Below, piece by piece: positions 52,837-62,195 of a stretch of 64,000 bases of DNA. Origin of the DNA: Lachnospiraceae bacterium UBA1759. Its GTDB lineage: Bacteria > Bacillota > Clostridia > Lachnospirales > Lachnospiraceae. Position 1 is the first letter of the stretch. Every line of letters begins with the position of its first letter. A program made the position numbers and the translations under genes. A model generated the notes under the pieces. It ran no database searches. It saw nothing but the letters and a program-made list of their open reading frames with translations, and was not told the DNA's origin. The DNA lies in assembly GCA_002315555.1 (NCBI GenBank), contig DCHF01000001.1:16746-80745 (forward strand). The letters run 5' to 3'.

Positions 52837-54153
52837 GTGTCTGATTCCAATCAACAGATCACAGGAGAACAAACCGGAGAGACCGCACTTCCGGCAGAAC
52901 AGGAGGGCCGCAGGGAGCGTAAGAAAATGTCCTTCGGGTTTGCCGCGTTAAACGGTTCCTACTGGTTCGCGACCTGCTTTTCCATGTACCTTTCCGCATT
53001 CCTTGTATCGAACGGGTGGCATTCCACGCAGGTCGGTATCCTGAATTCCATCAACAACCTGATCGGCGCATTTTCCACACCCTTCTGGGGTGCGTGGTCG
53101 GACAAGATCCGCTCCGTTAAAAAGATCCTGATCGTCCTCATCATCACATCGGCGATGACCTTCGGCCTGGTTCCGTTCATGGACTGGAAGATCGCGGGAG
53201 TATCGCTCTTATTCATCGTGATTCCGGTCGCCACCTTCTTCATGCGTCCGATGGGTTCGCTCGTCGACAACTGGATGGTCCGCGGCTGCAATAAATTCGG
53301 ACTTCACTTTGGTGCGATCCGTTGCACGGGCTCCATCACCTTCGGTATCGTCGGTCTTTCACTGGGCTTCCTGGTTCCGAAGATCAATGAGGCTTCCCCG
53401 TCCGGCAACCTCGGTACCCGCCTGACCTTCTCTTTCTACAGCCTGGCTCTCATGCTGCTTCTCATTGCCGTACTGACCCTGAAGGAAAGCACGTTTGAGA
53501 CCGGTAAAAAGAAACAGTCCCTGAAAGAGATGCAGTTTGGCAAGCTCTTTAAGAATTATTACTACATCACGTATCTGGTCTATGCGATCATCATCCAGGT
53601 GCCCCTTGCTTGCGTGAATTCCTTCTTTGCGTTCCTTTTAGAGGAAATCAACGTTGATGTCGCCATGATCGGCTACGTGCAGGGCACCAAGGCCTTCATC
53701 GAGATCCCGATGCTGCTTCTCATGGACCGCATCCGCAATAAATGCCCGTTATATTACCTGCTGATCGCATCCGGCTTCCTGTACATGATCGAAGCCTTTG
53801 CATACAGCTCCGCAACGGCCTTTATCCACATTATGTTCATATGCCTTCTGCAGGGCCTTGCCGGCGGCCTTCACATCGCGGCCGGTTCCAACTACGTCAA
53901 CACGCTGGCTCCGTCCAACTTAAAGGCAACGGCGCAGACGCTGAACGGCTCGATGGTATCCTTCGCAGGCATCCTCGGCAATGCCGTGGGCGGCGTGGTC
54001 ATCGAATATGTGGGCGTCCGTGCGTTCTACCGTGTAAGCTCCTTTGTGTTACTCGGTGCGCTGATCCTGTACATGTTGTCCTTCCCGATCGGTGAGAAGG
54101 TGCTGCACATCCCGCGGCCCAAGATCGTAAAACACGGTGTGGGCGTGAAGTAA
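52837..54153 (+). CDS. MFS transporter (MFS_1-like)
   Basis: 438 residues starting at GTG (AAAAGGAG precedes it by 8 bases). A polar N-terminal tail of about 35 residues, then twelve membrane helices in two halves; FWGAWSDKIRSVKK between helices 2 and 3 is the MFS motif A equivalent, and PLACVNSFFAFLL begins the second half. Resembles the LacY/nucleoside-H+ symporter branch. The substrate is unknown; the only neighbour in the unit is the tocopherol-cyclase-like gene. Confidence 0.88.
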   Translation: MSDSNQQITGEQTGETALPAEQEGRRERKKMSFGFAALNGSYWFATCFSMYLSAFLVSNGWHSTQVGILNSINNLIGAFSTPFWGAWSDKIRSVKKILIVLIITSAMTFGLVPFMDWKIAGVSLLFIVIPVATFFMRPMGSLVDNWMVRGCNKFGLHFGAIRCTGSITFGIVGLSLGFLVPKINEASPSGNLGTRLTFSFYSLALMLLLIAVLTLKESTFETGKKKQSLKEMQFGKLFKNYYYITYLVYAIIIQVPLACVNSFFAFLLEEINVDVAMIGYVQGTKAFIEIPMLLLMDRIRNKCPLYYLLIASGFLYMIEAFAYSSATAFIHIMFICLLQGLAGGLHIAAGSNYVNTLAPSNLKATAQTLNGSMVSFAGILGNAVGGVVIEYVGVRAFYRVSSFVLLGALILYMLSFPIGEKVLHIPRPKIVKHGVGVK

Positions 54154-54293
54154 AATTCCATAGCCCGGGAAACGGGCGTGGATGTGAAATAACAAAAAGC
54201 ACCCACGCTGAACAGCGGTGCAAAACGACTGAAGATCCAAGTGTTGCGGAACCGATCCGTAAGCCTTTGATAATTTGAAAGGAGACGGTTTCG

Positions 54294-54953
54294 ATGACCA
54301 ATAAACACGATCCGAACCGAAATGAATATATGCTGACGGGCTCGTTTGCCCGGAAAGGCTACGACTGGTGGTGGCATTCCTTTACCGCACGTAATGAACG
54401 GACGGGGGAGGAGTGCCCCTTTTTTGTGGAATTCTTTACCTGTAATCCACAATGCGGCGGGAAAGAGCCGGTTTTTGGACAGTTGCAGGAAAATAAGGAC
54501 AAGAAAGTGCGCCCGTCCTACTTGATGGTGAAGGCCGGCTTTTGGGGAAAGGAGCACGCGCAACTCCATCGTTTCTTTGCATGGGACGATGTTTCCATCC
54601 ACGCGGAAGCGCCATACAGCGTAACGGCCGGTGATTGCTTTGCATCGGATGAAATGTTAAAAGGAAGCCGGACGCAGTTTACCGCGGAGGAAACGGACAC
54701 CGAGATCCTGTGGCATGTGCGGCAGGAGACGTTCTGTGCGGTCATGGTAACGGAGGTACGCTGCAATAAGTCCGACATGCTGCTTGTGAATTACGAGGCG
54801 CCCGATGGTACCAAGCGTCATAACCGCCTTTGGAACGGCGGCAACGGGACCGGCACGGTGGAACTGTACCGGAAGACCCGGAAGGGAACCGTGCTCATCG
54901 ACCGCATCACAGCTGAAAAAGTGGGCTGCGAATACGGAGAATATGACAACTAA
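54294..54953 (+). CDS. Tocopherol-cyclase-like protein, shortened
   Basis: 219 residues. The start (KGYDWWWHSFTARNERTGE, FFVEFFTCNP, PVFGQLQENK, PSYLMVKAGFWG) and the end (MLLVNYEAPDGTKRHNRLWNGG, GCEYGEYDN) match the two ends of the tocopherol-cyclase/YndJ-like lipocalin-type proteins of gut Firmicutes as I remember them, but those are about 330-370 residues; the middle is missing, with a junction near residue 125-140. Function in bacteria without tocopherol is unknown. Preceded by AAAGGAGACGG. Could be a natural short form. Confidence 0.5.
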   Translation: MTNKHDPNRNEYMLTGSFARKGYDWWWHSFTARNERTGEECPFFVEFFTCNPQCGGKEPVFGQLQENKDKKVRPSYLMVKAGFWGKEHAQLHRFFAWDDVSIHAEAPYSVTAGDCFASDEMLKGSRTQFTAEETDTEILWHVRQETFCAVMVTEVRCNKSDMLLVNYEAPDGTKRHNRLWNGGNGTGTVELYRKTRKGTVLIDRITAEKVGCEYGEYDN

Positions 54954-55084
54954 GCCCCCCTTTGTCACAGGTTTCCGCGAAAACAGAGGAAGGGTCTTTA
55001 AATTCCATAAAAAATCACAATGGAATATAGCAGTTTAAAGTGGTAAAGTATTAATGATAGTCGAAAGACTGTGATTATGGTGCG

Positions 55085-55119
55085 AAGGTGTACTGATCAT
55101 GGAATCGGTGCGCCTTTTT
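55085..55119 (+). terminator. Leader hairpin upstream of oppB
   Basis: AAGGTGTAC (55085-55093) can pair with GTGCGCCTT (55108-55116), two G-T pairs, followed by a T-run (55115-55119). Lies just before the oppB ribosome site, so it is either the end of an upstream transcript or an attenuator for the opp operon. Confidence 0.5.
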
Positions 55120-55140
55120 GTATTTTACGGAGGAAATGAA

Positions 55141-56052
55141 ATGCTCAGATATGTGCTTAAACGAATTGCACTTGCGATTCTTTCGGTGTTTCTGATCTGC
55201 CTCATCACCTTTTTCCTGATGAATGCGATCCCCGGCGGTCCGTTCAACAGCGAGAAAGCGCTCAGCGAGGCAACGATCAACGCATTGAATGAACGCTATA
55301 ACCTGGATAAACCCAAAATGACTCAGTTCTGGTTATATATGAAGGGTCTTCTTTCGGGGGATCTGGGCGTCAGCTTGAAAAACGGACGTATGATCAATGA
55401 TATCATCCGCGAATCCTTCCCGATTTCCGCGCGCCTCGGCCTTTCCGCAGTCAGCGTGGCTTTGGTTGCGGGAACGATCTTCGGCAGTATTGCGGCTCTT
55501 ATGAGAAACAAGCTTCCGGACCGTATCATCATTTTCATCTCCACCCTGTTTACCGCGGTTCCGAGCTTTGTCCTTGCGACCTTCCTGCTTCTGATCTTCT
55601 GTATCGAACTGCAGTGGTTCCCGGTATGGAGTGCGAATGAGACGAACTATACGCTGCCGGTCATTTCACTGGCTGCTTATCCGATGGCGTACACCACCCG
55701 CCTCGCAAAGACCAGCATGCTCGATGCGCTGAGTCAGGATTACATCCGTACCGCGAAGGCAAAGGGCGTATCCAAATGGGTCATCATCTTCAAGCATGCG
55801 CTTCGTAACTCCATGCTTCCGATCATTACGTACGCCGGTCCGGAGATCGCGTACATCATCACCGGTTCCATGGTCGTTGAGACTGTATTTACCGTCGGCG
55901 GTATCGGCTCCAAATTCGTATCCGCAATTACGAACCGTGACTATACGATGATCATGTCCACCACGATCTTCCTGGCAACGCTGATGGTCATCGCCAACCT
56001 GATCTGTGACCTGCTTTACAAGGTCGTGGATCCCAGAATCAAATTCGAGTAA
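55141..56052 (+). CDS. oppB: Oligopeptide ABC transporter permease OppB
   Basis: 303 residues, six membrane helices, starting MLRYVLKRIALAILSVF (usual OppB/DppB entry), with the ATPase-contact loop SQDYIRTAKAKGVSKWVIIFKHALRN. ATG 55141 is chosen over the in-frame ATG 55099 because ACGGAGG precedes it. First gene of oppBCDF-substrate-binding-protein operon; imports oligopeptides. Confidence 0.95.
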   Translation: MLRYVLKRIALAILSVFLICLITFFLMNAIPGGPFNSEKALSEATINALNERYNLDKPKMTQFWLYMKGLLSGDLGVSLKNGRMINDIIRESFPISARLGLSAVSVALVAGTIFGSIAALMRNKLPDRIIIFISTLFTAVPSFVLATFLLLIFCIELQWFPVWSANETNYTLPVISLAAYPMAYTTRLAKTSMLDALSQDYIRTAKAKGVSKWVIIFKHALRNSMLPIITYAGPEIAYIITGSMVVETVFTVGGIGSKFVSAITNRDYTMIMSTTIFLATLMVIANLICDLLYKVVDPRIKFE

Positions 56053-56063
56053 GGAGGAGCGGA

Positions 56064-57140
56064 ATGGAACAATATGATGTAAACAAGACTCCCAAGAAGC
56101 AGCTCCTCAGTATGCAGCTGGATCTATCCAAATTCGAGAAGGCCAGCGAAGAAGAGAAGAAGCAGCAGGACGTCATGAGCAAGAGTACCACTTTCTTTAA
56201 GGATGGTATGAGACGCCTTTTCAAAAACCCGCTTGCGGTCGCAAGCATCGTGGTCCTTCTTCTTCTCGTGGGTGTGATCATCGTTGCGCCGATGGTCGTT
56301 CCCTACAGCTACGAAGAAATCCTCTCCGTGAACGGTAAGCGTGATAAAGGTGCGAAAAATTTAAAGCCCTTCACCTACAGTGAGGCGGAGCAGAAATACA
56401 TCGCACAGGGAAATAAACGTTTCCCGCACATTTTCGGCACCGACGAGCAGTGCCGTGACTATTTCATCCGTGTGGTATACGGCGCGCGTGTTTCCTTAAG
56501 CATCGGCCTGTTTGCCAGCATCCTGGTCCTGATCATCGGCATGATCTACGGCTCGATCTCGGGCTTTGTGGGCGGACGCGCGGATATGATCATGATGCGC
56601 GTGGTCGATATCATATACTCGTTGCCGGACATGCTGGTCATCATCCTTCTGTCCGTCGTATTCGGTGAGGTCCTGGTATTCAAGAGCGGCTCGGTCCTCG
56701 CAAAGCTGGGCGCCAACATGATCTCCCTGTTCCTGGTATTCGGTATGCTCTACTGGGTAGGCATGGCCAGACTTATCCGTGCGCAGATCCTTTCCATCAA
56801 GGAAAATGACTATATCCTGGCAGCGCGCTCCATCGGCACTAAGCCGTCGCGCATCATCCGGAAGCATATTCTTCCGAACTGCCTGTCCGTTATTATTATT
56901 TCCACAGCACTGCAGATCCCTTCCGCGATCTTCACGGAAAGCTACTTAAGCTTTGTCGGCCTGGGCGTCCGTGCCCCGATGCCGTCCCTGGGTTCCCTTG
57001 CAAACGCCGCCCGCGACGGCCTGCAGAATTACCCGTACAAGCTGGTCTTCCCGGCAGTGACCATTTGCCTGATCGTTCTCAGCCTGAACTTACTCGGTGA
57101 CGGCTTACGTGATGCATTCGATCCGAAGCTTTCGAGGTGA
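56064..57140 (+). CDS. oppC: Oligopeptide ABC transporter permease OppC
   Basis: 358 residues: cytoplasmic N-terminal tail of about 65 residues, OppC_N helix (NPLAVASIVVLLLLVGVIIV), a periplasmic-side loop, then five helices with the contact loop ENDYILAARSIGTKPSRIIRKH and SFVGLGVRAPMPSLGSLA. Eleven bases after oppB (AAGGAGG); overlaps oppD. Confidence 0.95.
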   Translation: MEQYDVNKTPKKQLLSMQLDLSKFEKASEEEKKQQDVMSKSTTFFKDGMRRLFKNPLAVASIVVLLLLVGVIIVAPMVVPYSYEEILSVNGKRDKGAKNLKPFTYSEAEQKYIAQGNKRFPHIFGTDEQCRDYFIRVVYGARVSLSIGLFASILVLIIGMIYGSISGFVGGRADMIMMRVVDIIYSLPDMLVIILLSVVFGEVLVFKSGSVLAKLGANMISLFLVFGMLYWVGMARLIRAQILSIKENDYILAARSIGTKPSRIIRKHILPNCLSVIIISTALQIPSAIFTESYLSFVGLGVRAPMPSLGSLANAARDGLQNYPYKLVFPAVTICLIVLSLNLLGDGLRDAFDPKLSR

Positions 57141-57145
57141 TAAAG

Positions 57146-58150
57146 ATGGCAGAACAAGAATATTTACTCAGTGTACAGGACCTGCACACGACCTTTAAGA
57201 CCGATTCGGGCAGCGTCAGCGCCGTAAACGGTGTTTCCTATAATCTGAATCCGGGAGAGATCCTGGGCATCGTCGGTGAGTCCGGCTCCGGTAAATCCGT
57301 ATCCGCATACTCCATTATGCAGATCCTTGCCGATAACGGTAAGATCACCGGCGGCAAGATCCTTTTCAAGGGTCAGGACATCACGAAATGGAATGAAAAA
57401 GAGATGCGTGCTTTCCGCGGAAAGTGCTGCTCCATCATTTTCCAGGACCCGATGACCAGCCTGAACCCGGTATTTACCGTCGGCTCCCAGATCACGGAGG
57501 CCATCCGCCTTCATACGGACAAGCGCGGTAAAGAAGCGAAAGCACGTGCCATCGAAATGCTGGAGCTTGTCGGCATCAACGAGCCGGAGAGAAGATTCAA
57601 GCAGTATCCTTTTGAACTGTCCGGCGGTATGCGTCAGCGTATCATGATCGCCATGGCGCTTGCCTGCGAACCGGATATCCTGATCGCCGATGAACCGACC
57701 ACCGCACTGGATGTTACCATTCAGGCGCAGATCCTGGAACAGATCCAGGAGATCCAGAAGAAGATGGGCATGGCCATGATCCTGGTCACCCACGACCTCG
57801 GCGTCATTGCGGATCTGTGCGACAACATCGTCGTCATGTACGGCGGCCGCATTTGCGAGCGCGGTACTGCGGAAGAGATCTTCTACAATCCGAAGCACGA
57901 ATACACGAAGGGCCTTCTCCGTTCCATTCCGAACGGCTCCGGTGAAAAGACCCGTCTGGAACCCATCCTCGGTACTCCGATCAACATGCTGAACCTTCCG
58001 GAGGGCTGCGCATTCTGCGCGCGCTGCGAGAATGCCATGAAGATCTGCCTTACCGAACAGCCGGAGGAGCTGTGGATCAATGAGAACCACACCGCCGCCT
58101 GCTGGATGAATCTGAAAAACGAGATCGACGCTGCAAAGGAGGAAGCATAA
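57146..58150 (+). CDS. oppD: Oligopeptide ABC transporter ATPase OppD
   Basis: 334 residues. Walker A GESGSGKSV, signature LSGGMRQRI, Walker B ILIADEPTTALD, and the C-terminal oligopeptide-transporter tail with CAFCARCENAMKICL cysteines that in OppD/DppD bind a 4Fe-4S cluster. ATG 57146 (MAEQEYLL) has GAGGTG 6 bases upstream; the GTG at 57137 overlapping oppC is a less likely start. Confidence 0.95.
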   Translation: MAEQEYLLSVQDLHTTFKTDSGSVSAVNGVSYNLNPGEILGIVGESGSGKSVSAYSIMQILADNGKITGGKILFKGQDITKWNEKEMRAFRGKCCSIIFQDPMTSLNPVFTVGSQITEAIRLHTDKRGKEAKARAIEMLELVGINEPERRFKQYPFELSGGMRQRIMIAMALACEPDILIADEPTTALDVTIQAQILEQIQEIQKKMGMAMILVTHDLGVIADLCDNIVVMYGGRICERGTAEEIFYNPKHEYTKGLLRSIPNGSGEKTRLEPILGTPINMLNLPEGCAFCARCENAMKICLTEQPEELWINENHTAACWMNLKNEIDAAKEEA

Positions 58151-59107
58151 ATGAGTGAAACGCTTATTGAAGTACAGAATCTGAAGCAGTATTTCCCGGT
58201 CCGTGACGGTTTCAAGATGCTGCAGCTGAAGGCTGTGGACGATGTTTCCTTCACGGTGAACCGCGGTGAGACCCTGGGCCTTGTCGGCGAATCCGGATGC
58301 GGAAAGACAACGGTCGGCCGTTCGATCTTACGCCTGTACGAGCCGACGGACGGTCACGTCATTTACGATGGTACCGAAGTCACCAAGAAGAATATTCAGG
58401 AGATGAGAAAGCACATGCAGATGGTCTTCCAGGACCCGTATTCATCCCTGAATCCGCGTATGACCGTAGAGGACATCATCGCCGAGCCGCTGGTCGTTCA
58501 AAAGGTCTTCTCAAGCCATAAGGAACGTCGTGAAAAGGTGCTCGAGTTAATGGAGACCGTCGGCCTCAATGCCGAGCATGCGACCCGTTACGCACACGAG
58601 TTTTCCGGCGGTCAGCGTCAGCGAATCGGCATTGCCCGTGCGCTGGCATTGAATCCGGACTTCATCGTCTGCGATGAGCCGGTCTCCGCACTGGACGTTT
58701 CCATCCAGGCGCAGGTCATCAATATGTTCGAGGATCTGCAGAAGGAGCTCGGCATGGCGTATCTGTTCATCGCTCACGATCTTCTGGTCGTCCGTCACAT
58801 CTCCAACCGCATTGCCGTCATGTATCTCGGCAAGATCGTGGAGATCGGCGACGCCGACGAGGTCTATGAACATCCGGTACACCCGTACACGCAGTCCCTT
58901 TTATCTGCGGTACCGATCCCGGATCCCAGGATCACGAGAGAGAAGAAGCGCATCGTCTTAGAGGGCGATGTCCCGAGTCCGCTCCACATGCCGAGCGGAT
59001 GCCCGTTCCGTACCCGCTGCCGTTACGCGACTGAACAGTGCAGCGCGGAATGTCCGTCACTTACCGACCGCGGCAGCGGCCACATGGCGGCCTGCTGGAA
59101 CGCTTAA
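58151..59107 (+). CDS. oppF: Oligopeptide ABC transporter ATPase OppF
   Basis: 318 residues. Walker A GESGCGKTT, signature FSGGQRQRI, Walker B FIVCDEPVSALD, and the C-terminal CPFRTRCRYATEQCSAECP cysteine cluster. Starts directly after the oppD stop codon (TAAATG) with GGAGGAAGC upstream. Partner ATPase of OppD. Confidence 0.95.
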   Translation: MSETLIEVQNLKQYFPVRDGFKMLQLKAVDDVSFTVNRGETLGLVGESGCGKTTVGRSILRLYEPTDGHVIYDGTEVTKKNIQEMRKHMQMVFQDPYSSLNPRMTVEDIIAEPLVVQKVFSSHKERREKVLELMETVGLNAEHATRYAHEFSGGQRQRIGIARALALNPDFIVCDEPVSALDVSIQAQVINMFEDLQKELGMAYLFIAHDLLVVRHISNRIAVMYLGKIVEIGDADEVYEHPVHPYTQSLLSAVPIPDPRITREKKRIVLEGDVPSPLHMPSGCPFRTRCRYATEQCSAECPSLTDRGSGHMAACWNA

Positions 59108-59116
59108 CACGATATG

Positions 59117-59143
59117 AAACCGGAAAAACTGGTCCGGTTTTAT
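59117..59143 (+). terminator. Hairpin between oppF and the substrate-binding-protein gene
   Basis: AAACCGGA (59117-59124) pairs with TCCGGTTT (59133-59140), followed by TATAAA rather than a T-run. Probably an mRNA-processing or partial-termination site that sets different levels for transporter and binding protein. Confidence 0.6.
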
Positions 59144-59162
59144 AAATATAAGGAGGAAAAAC

Positions 59163-60947
59163 ATGAAAAAGTATTTAGCAATGGTTTTAGCGCTGATCAT
59201 GGTCCTTTCTCTTGCAGCCTGCGGCAGCAAGGGTTCTGACGATGCGGCAACCACAACGACTGCCGCAGCAAACGCTGAAACGACCACCGCTTCCGATGAC
59301 GAAGCAGAAGATGATGTACCGAACGCAGCGGACTATGTGTCAGAGGCATTCATCGACCCGGTTGCAGACTGGGCTCAGTATGATGCACTTATTGCACAGA
59401 TCAAGGCTGAAACCGACTACACCGTACGTACCGAGCTGATGCACCAGGCAGAAGACATCCTGATGTCCAACTACTGTGTTATCCCGGTATACTACTACAA
59501 CGATATCTACATGCAGAAGGATTATGTCAGCGGCATCTACTCCAACCCGTTCGCAACCAAGTTCTTCATGTATGCTAAGATGGCCAACGGTTCCACGACT
59601 CTTCGCCTGCAGCTGGCTTCCGAACCGGATTATCTTGACCCGGCTCTGAACTCTTCCGTTGACGGCGCTTGCCTTGCAGCAAACACCTTCTCCGGTCTGT
59701 ACACCTACGATGAGACCGGCAAGACCGTTCCGGCTTGCGCTACCGGCTACACCGTATCTGAAGACGGCCTGACCTACACCGTAACCTTAAAAGATGGCCT
59801 GAAGTGGTCCGATGGTTCCGACCTCACCGCTGCAGATTTCGAATACTCCTGGAAGAGAGCCGTTGCTCCGGAAACCGCAGCAGACTATGAGTACATGTTC
59901 TCCGGTTTTGCGGGTTACGATGAGGGCGACCTTCAGGTTACCGCTATCGACGATACCACCCTTGAGTTCGTTCTTGCTGCTCCGTGTGCTTACATCGAAG
60001 ACCTGATGGCATTCCCGACCTTCTATCCGGTATGCAAGGCTTATGTTGAAGCAAACTCTACCGCAGATGCTCCGGGCGCATGGTGTACCGAAGCCGGCTT
60101 CGTTTCCAACGGTGCTTATGTATGTACCGGTTGGACTCATGACGAATCCATGACCTACGAAAAGAACCCCTACTGGTATGATGCAGATAAGGTTACTGTT
60201 GAAAAGCTTGAGTTCATGCTTTCCGCAGAAGACACCACCATCTACGCTGCATACAATTCCGGCAACCTGGACTTCTGTGATTCCATCCCCACCGATGCCA
60301 TCGCTGATCTGCTTGCTGAGAACAACGCTGAATTCCATATCGTAGACGAACTCGGTACCTACTACATTGCATTCAATGCAGGTTCCGAAATGTTCGCAGG
60401 CAAGACCGCCGAGCAGGCTGCTTGCATGCGTCAGGCGATCTCTGTTCTGATCGACCGTGACTACATTTGCGAGAACATCGGCCAGACCGGTCAGGTCGCA
60501 GCAAACGCATACATTCCGCTCGGCATGGCTGACGGTAACGGCGGCGTATTCAAGAGCTCTGCAGAAGACGGTTACTATGATGCTTATGCGATCAACAACG
60601 ATTACGACGGTACGGTTGCATATGCGATCGAACTTCTTGAGGCTGCAGGCTACAAGTTCACCGATGAAGGTCTTCTGTCCGATGAGACTCCGATCGCCAT
60701 CGAGTACCTGACCAACCCGAGCTCCGGCCACGTTGCAATTGCCGAATCCATTCAGCAGGACCTTGCTGTAGTCGGTATCGAACTGACCATCTCTCAGCAG
60801 GACTGGAACGTATTCCTTGAAGAGCGTAAAGCAGGTAACTTCGATATGGCTCGTGAAGGCTGGATCGCAGACTTCAATGACCCGATCAACATGCTTGAAA
60901 TGTTCACCACCACTTCCGGTAACAACGATCCCCAGTTTGGTCGTTAA
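59163..60947 (+). CDS. Oligopeptide-binding lipoprotein, circularly permuted OppA
   Basis: 594 residues. Lipoprotein signal (MKKYLAMVLALIMVLSLAAC, Cys20), Thr/Ala/Glu linker to about 52. Residues 72-139 (YDALIAQIKAETD..ELMHQAEDILM..VIPVYYYNDIYMQKDYVSGIY) are the segment that ends ordinary OppA proteins. Residues 144-594 begin with the usual start of mature OppA (LASEPDYLDPAL..NTFSGLY, LKDGLKWSDGSDLTAADF) and stop at EGWIADFNDPINMLEMF..NNDPQFGR, exactly where that terminal segment would follow. The native domain order is therefore rotated. Both pieces are complete, so it should fold as a normal binding protein. Preceded by AAGGAGG; last gene of the opp operon; strong codon bias. Confidence 0.93.
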   Translation: MKKYLAMVLALIMVLSLAACGSKGSDDAATTTTAAANAETTTASDDEAEDDVPNAADYVSEAFIDPVADWAQYDALIAQIKAETDYTVRTELMHQAEDILMSNYCVIPVYYYNDIYMQKDYVSGIYSNPFATKFFMYAKMANGSTTLRLQLASEPDYLDPALNSSVDGACLAANTFSGLYTYDETGKTVPACATGYTVSEDGLTYTVTLKDGLKWSDGSDLTAADFEYSWKRAVAPETAADYEYMFSGFAGYDEGDLQVTAIDDTTLEFVLAAPCAYIEDLMAFPTFYPVCKAYVEANSTADAPGAWCTEAGFVSNGAYVCTGWTHDESMTYEKNPYWYDADKVTVEKLEFMLSAEDTTIYAAYNSGNLDFCDSIPTDAIADLLAENNAEFHIVDELGTYYIAFNAGSEMFAGKTAEQAACMRQAISVLIDRDYICENIGQTGQVAANAYIPLGMADGNGGVFKSSAEDGYYDAYAINNDYDGTVAYAIELLEAAGYKFTDEGLLSDETPIAIEYLTNPSSGHVAIAESIQQDLAVVGIELTISQQDWNVFLEERKAGNFDMAREGWIADFNDPINMLEMFTTTSGNNDPQFGR

Positions 60948-60996
60948 TCCGCTTTTTACAGTTGAAACGGTAAAATACACGAGGAGTGTATAAAAA

Positions 60997-61038
60997 CCTC
61001 CGGAAACGCACTTTTTGGGCGTTTCCGGGGGCTTTTTT
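60997..61038 (+). terminator. opp operon terminator
   Basis: CCGGAAACGC (61000-61009) pairs with GCGTTTCCGG (61019-61028), followed by GGGCTTTTTT. Confidence 0.88.
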
Positions 61039-61081
61039 ATGACCTCGCGCAAATTGTACAAATTATCTCCGGCATCAGCGG

Positions 61082-61110
61082 TTTTCAAACGCCGGCGGGC
61101 ATGCTATGAT
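61082..61110 (+). promoter_or_regulatory. Promoter of the GH130-like gene
   Basis: TTTTCA (61082-61087), 17-bp spacer, TATGAT (61105-61110). Downstream, GGAAACGGTTCCGGAAACGG (61127-61146) contains overlapping inverted and direct repeats that could bind a LacI-family regulator. Confidence 0.5.
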
Positions 61111-61161
61111 GAGGAAAATCTGAAAGGAAACGGTTCCGGAAACGGAACAAAAGAGAGGACG

Positions 61162-62124
61162 ATGTATTATTCAAGTGATGTGATCCGGAAGCTGGATGCG
61201 CCGGTTCTGACAAGACATGATATTCCCTATAATGCGGCGCTGATCTTTAATGCGGGCGTGGCAAAATACAACGGTAAATATGTGATGGTGTTCCGTAATG
61301 ATTACGGCGATGCGGAAGCGGAGCGGTTGGACGGCACGTCCATCGGCTTTGCGGACAGTGACGACGGCATCCACTGGAACGTTTCACCGAAGACCTGCTT
61401 CACCTTACGGGACGACGAGATCGGCCGTGCGTACGACCCGCGCCTCACGGTCATCGACGGCGTCTGTTACATGTGCTTTGCGGTCGATACCAAACACGGC
61501 ATCCGCGGCGGTATGGCAAAGACCACGGATTTTGAAAACTTTGACATTCTTTCCATCTCCGCACCGGACAACCGCAACATGGTCCTGTTCCCGGAAAAGA
61601 TCGGCGGGAATTATGTCCGTCTGGAGCGTCCGATGCCCGTCTACTCCCGCGGAAAGGACCGCTTTGACATCTGGCTTTCCGAGTCTCCGGACCTGGAATT
61701 CTGGGGAAGAAGCCGCCTCGTTGCGGGTGTAGAGCACGTGCCCTTCGCCAATGATAAGATCGGCCCGGCAGCACCGCCCATTAAGACCGAGAAGGGCTGG
61801 CTGACCACCTTCCACGCCGTTGAGCGCGACGAGTCCCGCGGCAAGCACGGCTGGGAGGATTCCTGGAAGAAGATGTATTATGCCGGCGTGATGCTTTTGG
61901 ATCTTGAGGATCCCTCCAAGGTCATCGGTATGTCCAAGGAGCCGCTCATCGTGGCAGACCGCGAGTTTGAGCAGAAGGACGGCTTCCGTCAGGATGTCAT
62001 CTTCCCGGGCGGCATGGTCTTAGAGGACAACGGCGAAGTGAAGATCTACTACGGCGCGTCCGATACCGTGGAGTGCATGGCGACCGCGAATGTGGATGAT
62101 CTTCTGAAGCTGTGTCTTGAGTGA
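61162..62124 (+). CDS. GH130-family glycoside phosphorylase-like protein
   Basis: 320 residues forming a five-bladed propeller: AGVAKYNGKYVMVFRNDYG, SIGFADSDDGIHW, AYDPRLTVIDGVCYMCF (the Asp-Pro-Arg region carrying the catalytic acid), RPMPVY, GPAAPPIKTEKGWL, YYAGVMLLDLEDP, FPGGMVL..IYYGASD. GH130 enzymes phosphorolyse beta-mannosides, giving mannose 1-phosphate. ATG 61162 is chosen (AGAGAGGACG precedes it); the frame back to 61015 crosses the terminator. It stands alone, so the glycan cannot be named. Confidence 0.87.
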   Translation: MYYSSDVIRKLDAPVLTRHDIPYNAALIFNAGVAKYNGKYVMVFRNDYGDAEAERLDGTSIGFADSDDGIHWNVSPKTCFTLRDDEIGRAYDPRLTVIDGVCYMCFAVDTKHGIRGGMAKTTDFENFDILSISAPDNRNMVLFPEKIGGNYVRLERPMPVYSRGKDRFDIWLSESPDLEFWGRSRLVAGVEHVPFANDKIGPAAPPIKTEKGWLTTFHAVERDESRGKHGWEDSWKKMYYAGVMLLDLEDPSKVIGMSKEPLIVADREFEQKDGFRQDVIFPGGMVLEDNGEVKIYYGASDTVECMATANVDDLLKLCLE

Positions 62125-62131
62125 TGAAAAG

Positions 62132-62172
62132 AAAAGCGCTGTGAAGACCGGAAAGGGTTTCACAGCGCTTTA
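62132..62172. terminator. Bidirectional terminator between convergent genes
   Basis: AAAGCGCTGTGAA (62133-62145) pairs with TTCACAGCGCTTT (62159-62171). Serves both the GH130-like gene and the convergent tetR-like gene. Confidence 0.88.
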
Positions 62173-62195
62173 TCTATGCCCGGGCGGACGCAAAC

